Shown here: positions 63,962 through 64,000 of the stretch, in pieces
How positions within the stretch are numbered: position 1 is the first letter of the stretch
Layout: each line of letters begins with the position of its first letter
Assembly: GCA_020638655.1 (NCBI GenBank)
Contig: JACKIC010000007.1
Span: forward strand, 62,001-126,000
DNA: 64,000 bases
Origin: Planctomycetota bacterium
GTDB taxonomy: Bacteria > Planctomycetota > UBA1135 > UBA2386
Reading direction: 5' to 3'
The notes under the pieces: generated by a model
What the model was told of the DNA's origin: nothing
What the model saw: only the letters and a program-made list of their open reading frames with translations
Databases searched by the model: none
Program-made: the position numbers and the translations under genes

Positions 63962-64000
63962 GACGAACCGTTCTGCCCACATCTACCCCGCCGCCCTGCG

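Overview
The window is very GC-rich (about 70%) DNA from a free-living Gram-negative bacterium. The best fit is Planctomycetota: secreted sulfatases, a Tat-exported Gfo/Idh/MocA oxidoreductase coupled to a DUF1080-type lipoprotein, DUF5722 and DUF6807 domains, SUMF1-domain and HEAT-repeat exported proteins, and many sigma54 activators and histidine kinases. This is inferred from gene content only; no rRNA is present. About 50 genes and one tRNA-Thr(CGU) are densely packed, with many 1-4 nt start/stop overlaps (ATGA, GTGA, TGATG, TAGTG) and several convergent pairs almost touching. No integrase, insertion sequence, CRISPR array or prophage was seen.

Layout. 1-6.7 kb: end of a receiver domain, a secreted DUF5722-DUF6807 fusion, an S41 protease and thrS. 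6.7-13 kb: an Rpn-type nuclease gene, DUF1080 lipoprotein, Gfo/Idh/MocA oxidoreductase, cupin lipoprotein and sulfatase. 13-21.4 kb: a histidine kinase/sigma54 activator pair, an AhpC/TSA-like protein read through an in-frame UGA, an Lhr helicase and a second, core-deleted Rpn gene. 21.5-30.3 kb: MBL-fold hydrolase, M28-PDZ peptidase, LysM protein, a second sigma54 activator, a HEAT protein with a receiver-like insert, and tRNA-Thr. 30.3-43.4 kb: phospholipase D/cardiolipin synthase, RmlC-like cupin, SUMF1 protein, HD-GYP regulator, RluA synthase, aldolase-dehydrogenase, ABC exporter, M14 peptidase and an RRM protein. 43.7-54.6 kb: sulfatase, a second in-frame-UGA protein (thioredoxin-like, secreted), then a leftward run of valS, two DUF1801 genes, two lipoproteins and a serpin, followed by a chemoreceptor and a RedB-like protein. 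54.7-64 kb: a two-kinase signalling cluster with an AcpH homologue, a GT2/radical SAM/SMP-30 operon, a large Ig-like-repeat protein and RNase HI.

The most interesting signal is a pair of candidate selenoproteins at 16179-16721 and 45157-46065. In each, UGA replaces the first Cys of a redox C-x-x-C motif (U-L-L-C and U-G-W-C), the reading frame and family homology continue past it, and a stem-loop with the same AGUU tetraloop lies 22-25 nt downstream, where a bacterial SECIS element is expected. Ordinary gene calling would break both genes. A second pattern is a TAnnnY-like -10 hexamer ending only 6-8 nt before the start codon of about a dozen genes that lack a Shine-Dalgarno sequence, suggesting widespread leaderless mRNAs.
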